Below, piece after piece: positions 6,105-8,721 of a stretch of DNA of 8,721 nucleotides. Numbering within the stretch: the first letter of the stretch is position 1; each line of letters opens with the position of its first letter. Under the pieces are notes generated by a model. That model was not told the DNA's origin. It did no database searches and saw only the letters and a program-made list of their open reading frames with translations. The position numbers were made by a program, and so were the translations under genes. Origin of the DNA: JAAYCI01 sp964472465 (GTDB lineage Bacteria > Bacillota > Clostridia > Oscillospirales > Ruminococcaceae); the NCBI GenBank assembly GCA_964472465.1, contig CAYYLW010000117.1, positions 1 through 8,721 of the forward strand, written 5' to 3'.

Positions 6105-6109
6105 CCTCC
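6105..6109 (-). promoter_or_regulatory. Ribosome binding site fixing the glycosyltransferase start
   Basis: GGAGG on the minus strand is followed by AATATT and the ATG at 6098. It selects the 541-residue product over the 39-residue longer frame starting at 6215, which has no such site. Confidence 0.85.
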
Positions 6110-6159
6110 GTTTGTTACAGCTTTTCTTAATTGTCGCCCCAGTATTACAGTAATTGCTT

Positions 6160-6187
6160 ATATTACCATATCTTAAGCACTTTTCAA
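6160..6187 (-). promoter_or_regulatory. Promoter of the glycosyltransferase gene
   Basis: On the minus strand TTGAAA (6187-6182), a 16-base spacer and TAATAT (6165-6160) give a sigma-A-like promoter. The predicted start near 6153 leaves a leader of roughly 55 bases before the ATG at 6098. It begins just downstream of the formate dehydrogenase terminator, so the gene is an independent unit. Confidence 0.65.
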
Positions 6188-6195
6188 ACCCAGTC

Positions 6196-6232
6196 AAAAA
6201 AAGGAAAGGCCTCATAAGGCCTCTCCTTTTTT
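6196..6232 (-). terminator. Intrinsic terminator of the formate dehydrogenase gene
   Basis: A 16-bp stem (6232-6217 with 6212-6197) with a 4-base loop ends in a U-run on the minus strand. On that strand the only imperfection is a G-U pair, whereas on the plus strand it is an A-C mismatch. This favours minus-strand use. It begins 14 bases after the fdh stop codon. Confidence 0.9.
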
Positions 6233-6245
6233 GATATTTTCAGCG

Positions 6246-8720
6246 CTACACCCTCTCCACCTTCACGGCGCACACCTTGTATTCCGGCACATTGGCCAGC
6301 TCGTCGGTGGCGGCATGGGTGAGGTGGTTTGCGTTGCCATCCTCAAAGTGGAAGGTCATAAACACCTCGCCAGGGTTCATCTTGTCGTCCACATAGGCAG
6401 TGGTTTCCACCTGGCCGCGGCGGGAGCTTACCCGCACCTTCTCCCCGTGTTTCACACCCAGCTTGGCCGCGTCATCGAAATGCATCTCCACATACGAGGC
6501 ATGCGCTTTCTCGTTCAGCCCCTCGGTGCGCTGGGTCATGGCGCCGGCGTTGTAATGGTACAGCATCCGCCCGGTTACCAGGATGATGGGATACTCCTCG
6601 TCTGGCAGTTCCGCCGAAGGCACGTAGCGCCCGGGATAAAAGTACCCGAGGCCGCGGGAAAACTTCTCCTGGTGCAGTATGGGGGTGCCGCAGCTGGTAT
6701 CACTGGTGCAGGGCCAGTGCAGGGTTTCGCCCGCATCCAGCCGCGCATGGCTAATGCCCGCATAGGAGGGGGTAAGCGAGGCAATCTCCTGCATAATCTG
6801 GGCCGACGTAAGCGAGGGCTGCTGATAGCCCAAGCGGTTGCACAAATCGATAAAAATATCGGTATCCAGCCGCATATCTCCCTCGGCGGCCACGGCCTTG
6901 CGCACACGCTGCACCCTGCGCTCGCTGTTCGTGAAGGTGCCTTCCTTCTCGGCGTAGCTCATGCCGGGCAGCACCACATCGGCCAGTTTGGCCGTCTCGG
7001 TGAGGAAGAGCTCCTCCACCACCAGAAATTCTAGGCCCTCCAGCATCTCGCGGATGTGCCCGATGTGCGGGTCGGTCCGCATGGGGTCCTCGCCAAAGAT
7101 GAACAGGCCCTTGATTTTGCCCTCCTCCACGGCATGAGGTATCTTGGTGGAGGTGAGGCCGGGCTTGCCGCTGAGGGGCACCCCCCAGGCCTTCTCAAAT
7201 TTCTGGCGGGCCTCCTCGTTTACCACCTTCTGGTAACCGGGGAAATCCCCAGGCAGGCAGCCCATGTCACAGGCCCCCTGCACATTGTTCTGCCCGCGGA
7301 TGGGGTTCACCCCGCAGCCGCTGCGCCCAATCTTGCCCACCATCATGGCCAGGTTCGAAAGGCTCATCACACCCTCGGTGCCGGTGGAGTGCTCGGTGAC
7401 GCCCAGGCAGTACATCAGGGGGGCTTTGTCGGCTTTGGCGTACAGGTGGGCCGCACGGCGCAAATCGTCTGCGCGAATGCCGCAAATCGCGGCCACTTTT
7501 TCGGGGGTATACTCCTCCAGAATCTCGGCCAGGGCCTCAAAACCCTCGGTGCGTTTTTGGATGAAGTCCATGTCGGCGAGGCCATCTTTTAGAATGATGT
7601 GCATCATGCCATTGGCGAACGCCACGTTGGTGCCGGGCTTTAGCTGCAAATGGATTTCAGCTTTTTCAGCCAGGTCAATCTTGCGGGGGTCCACCACAAT
7701 CAGCTTGGCGCCCTCGCGCACTGCCCGGCGGATTTTGGTGCCCAGCACGGGGTGGGCCTCCTCCGGGTTCGAACCAATCAGCAGTATGACATCCACTCCA
7801 TTTGTGATGTCGTCAAACGGGTTTGTCATGGCACCCGAGCCCAGCGTAGTTGCAAGACCTGCAACAGAAGGGCTGTGTCAGACGCGGGCGCAGTTGTCCA
7901 CGTTGTTCGTGCCCACGGCCGCCCGCATCATTTTTTGGAACATGTAGTTGTCTTCGTTGGGGCTGCGCGAACAGGAGAAACCCGCAATGGCATCGGCCCC
8001 GTGCTGTTTTTTAATCAGGCTCAGTTTTTCCGCCACCAGGCCCAGCGCCTCGTCCCAGCCGGCGGGGCGGAACTCCCCGTTTTCTTTAATCAGCGGGGTT
8101 TTCAGCCTATCGCCCGCATGTACAAATTTGTAGGAGCCAAAGCGTCCCTTCACACACAAAAGGCCCTTGTTGGTGGGGCCGTTAGCGGCCTCGGCGCCCA
8201 CCAGCTTTCCGTCCTTACTCAAAAGGTCCAGCTGGCAACCCACGGCGCAGTGCGGGCAGGTGGTGCGGGTCTTTTTCACCTCGTAGGCACGGTAACGCTT
8301 TTTCTGGTCCTTGCTGCTCAGCGCGCCGGTGGGGCAGTTCTGCACGCAGTTGCCACAGCTCTCGCAGCGCGAGGCCTCCTCCCCACGGGGCAGGCCATAG
8401 GCCGGGCTGATGAAGGTGTCGCCCCCACGGCTGGAAACGCTCAGCACGTCGCGGCCTTGCAGCAGCTCGCAGGTGCGCGCGCAGCGGCGGCACATGATGC
8501 ACTTTTCGGGGTTGAACTCATAGAAGGGGTTTGAATCATCCACCCTGCCCTGGTGCGGGTGGGCCCCCATGGGGTAGCTGCTTTTTTCCAGGCCATACTC
8601 CAGGCTGTAATCTTGCAGGCGGCAATCGCCGTTGCGCGCACAGGAAAAACAGGTGAACACATGGTGGCTCATCAGCAAATCCAGCACAAAGCGCCGGGCC
8701 TCCACCACCTTGGGCGAACG
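6246..8720 (-). CDS. fdhF: Selenocysteine-containing formate dehydrogenase, alpha subunit (5' partial)
   Basis: One reading frame continues through an in-frame TGA (7880-7878) to TAG at 6246, giving 824 visible residues. Iron-sulfur ligands come first: a His-ligated cluster HX3CX2CX5C (His20, Cys24, 27, 33), two ferredoxin-type clusters (Cys74/77/80/84 and 119/122/125/129), then the catalytic-domain [4Fe-4S] site CPHCAVGC with a fourth Cys near 189 and Lys191 (CVKGR). Sec281 sits in NCARV-Sec-HSPSVAGL with the following His, and the active-site Arg is near 475 in NPIRGQNNVQG. A molybdopterin-dinucleotide-binding domain fills about 710-820. This matches bis-MGD (Mo or W) formate dehydrogenases, which oxidise formate to CO2 or the reverse. 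The NuoG-like N-terminal clusters are those of cytoplasmic enzymes passing electrons to NAD/ferredoxin or hydrogenase partners. About 70 residues, probably a [2Fe-2S] domain, are missing beyond 8721. The gene is last in its unit. Confidence 0.95.
7838..7877 (-). promoter_or_regulatory. Bacterial SECIS element in fdhF
   Basis: Immediately after the UGA, the minus strand folds into AGCCC (7874-7870) paired with GGGCT (7842-7838), an internal loop, and an upper stem GTTGCA/TGCAAC (7865-7860 with 7854-7849) with apical loop GGTCT. The GGUCU loop and the 12 bases between UGA and the upper stem match the well-studied E. coli fdhF SECIS bound by SelB. It overlaps coding sequence, as bacterial SECIS elements do. 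Confidence 0.93.
7878..7880 (-). other. UGA selenocysteine codon of fdhF
   Basis: The TGA aligns with the active-site Sec/Cys of formate dehydrogenases: it is preceded by NNVDNCARV and followed in the same frame by HSPSVAGLATTLGSGAM, both family-conserved. Decoding needs SelA, SelB, SelD and tRNA-Sec from elsewhere in the genome. Treating it as a stop would split the gene into two false genes. Confidence 0.95.
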
Positions 8721-8721
8721 G

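Noticed and set aside
6099..6215. A 39-residue N-terminal extension of the glycosyltransferase frame.
   Set aside because: It runs through the predicted promoter and into the fdh terminator stem, whereas GGAGG precedes the ATG at 6098 by 6 bases.
6231..7034. Long plus-strand frames across fdhF (also at 7056-7592, 7264-7947 and 7650-8534).
   Set aside because: All are antisense to the formate dehydrogenase reading frame, whose motifs are unmistakable; their translations show no recognisable domain.

Overview
The window looks like a chromosomal segment of a moderately high-GC anaerobic member of the Bacillota, most likely a gut-type Clostridia (Oscillospiraceae/Ruminococcaceae-like). The taxonomy is inferred from the gene set, the AGGAGG-type ribosome binding sites, the sigma-A-like promoters, and the selenocysteine-containing formate dehydrogenase with fused N-terminal Fe-S domains. 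No mobile element, CRISPR array, rRNA or tRNA was seen.

Layout, left to right. (1) Positions 2-727 (+): the 3' end of an ABC exporter, comprising its ATP-binding domain. (2) Positions 811-845: a bidirectional terminator between this gene and an oppositely oriented operon. (3) Positions 934-3129 (-): a vitamin B12 (corrinoid) import unit read right to left. It consists of a promoter, a cobalamin riboswitch aptamer, an intrinsic terminator acting as expression platform, a BtuC/FecCD-family permease and a BtuD/FepC-family ATPase. No periplasmic-type binding protein gene (btuF) is in the unit. (4) Positions 3147-4422 (+): a divergent promoter, an unrecognised 76-residue protein gene, and an EamA/DMT-family membrane transporter whose start region carries a strong hairpin. 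(5) Positions 4428-4476: a terminator between converging genes. (6) Positions 4473-6187 (-): a GT-C (family 39-like) polytopic membrane glycosyltransferase with its own promoter and visibly lower GC than its neighbours. (7) Positions 6196-8720 (-): the formate dehydrogenase alpha subunit. It is interrupted by an in-frame UGA that is a selenocysteine codon followed by a bacterial SECIS hairpin, and its N-terminus lies beyond the right edge.

The main point for any reader is that the two open frames at 7878-8720 and 6246-7829 are one selenoprotein gene, and that the apparent stop at 7878-7880 is Sec. The second point is that the 437-base stretch between the permease and the small + strand gene is filled by a cobalamin riboswitch and back-to-back promoters. 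This assigns the FecCD-type transporter to corrinoid rather than iron-siderophore uptake.

I did not find evidence for a wholly new system. The least explained items are the 76-residue protein with its good promoter and ribosome binding site, the hairpin covering the transporter start, and the missing binding protein in the B12 unit.
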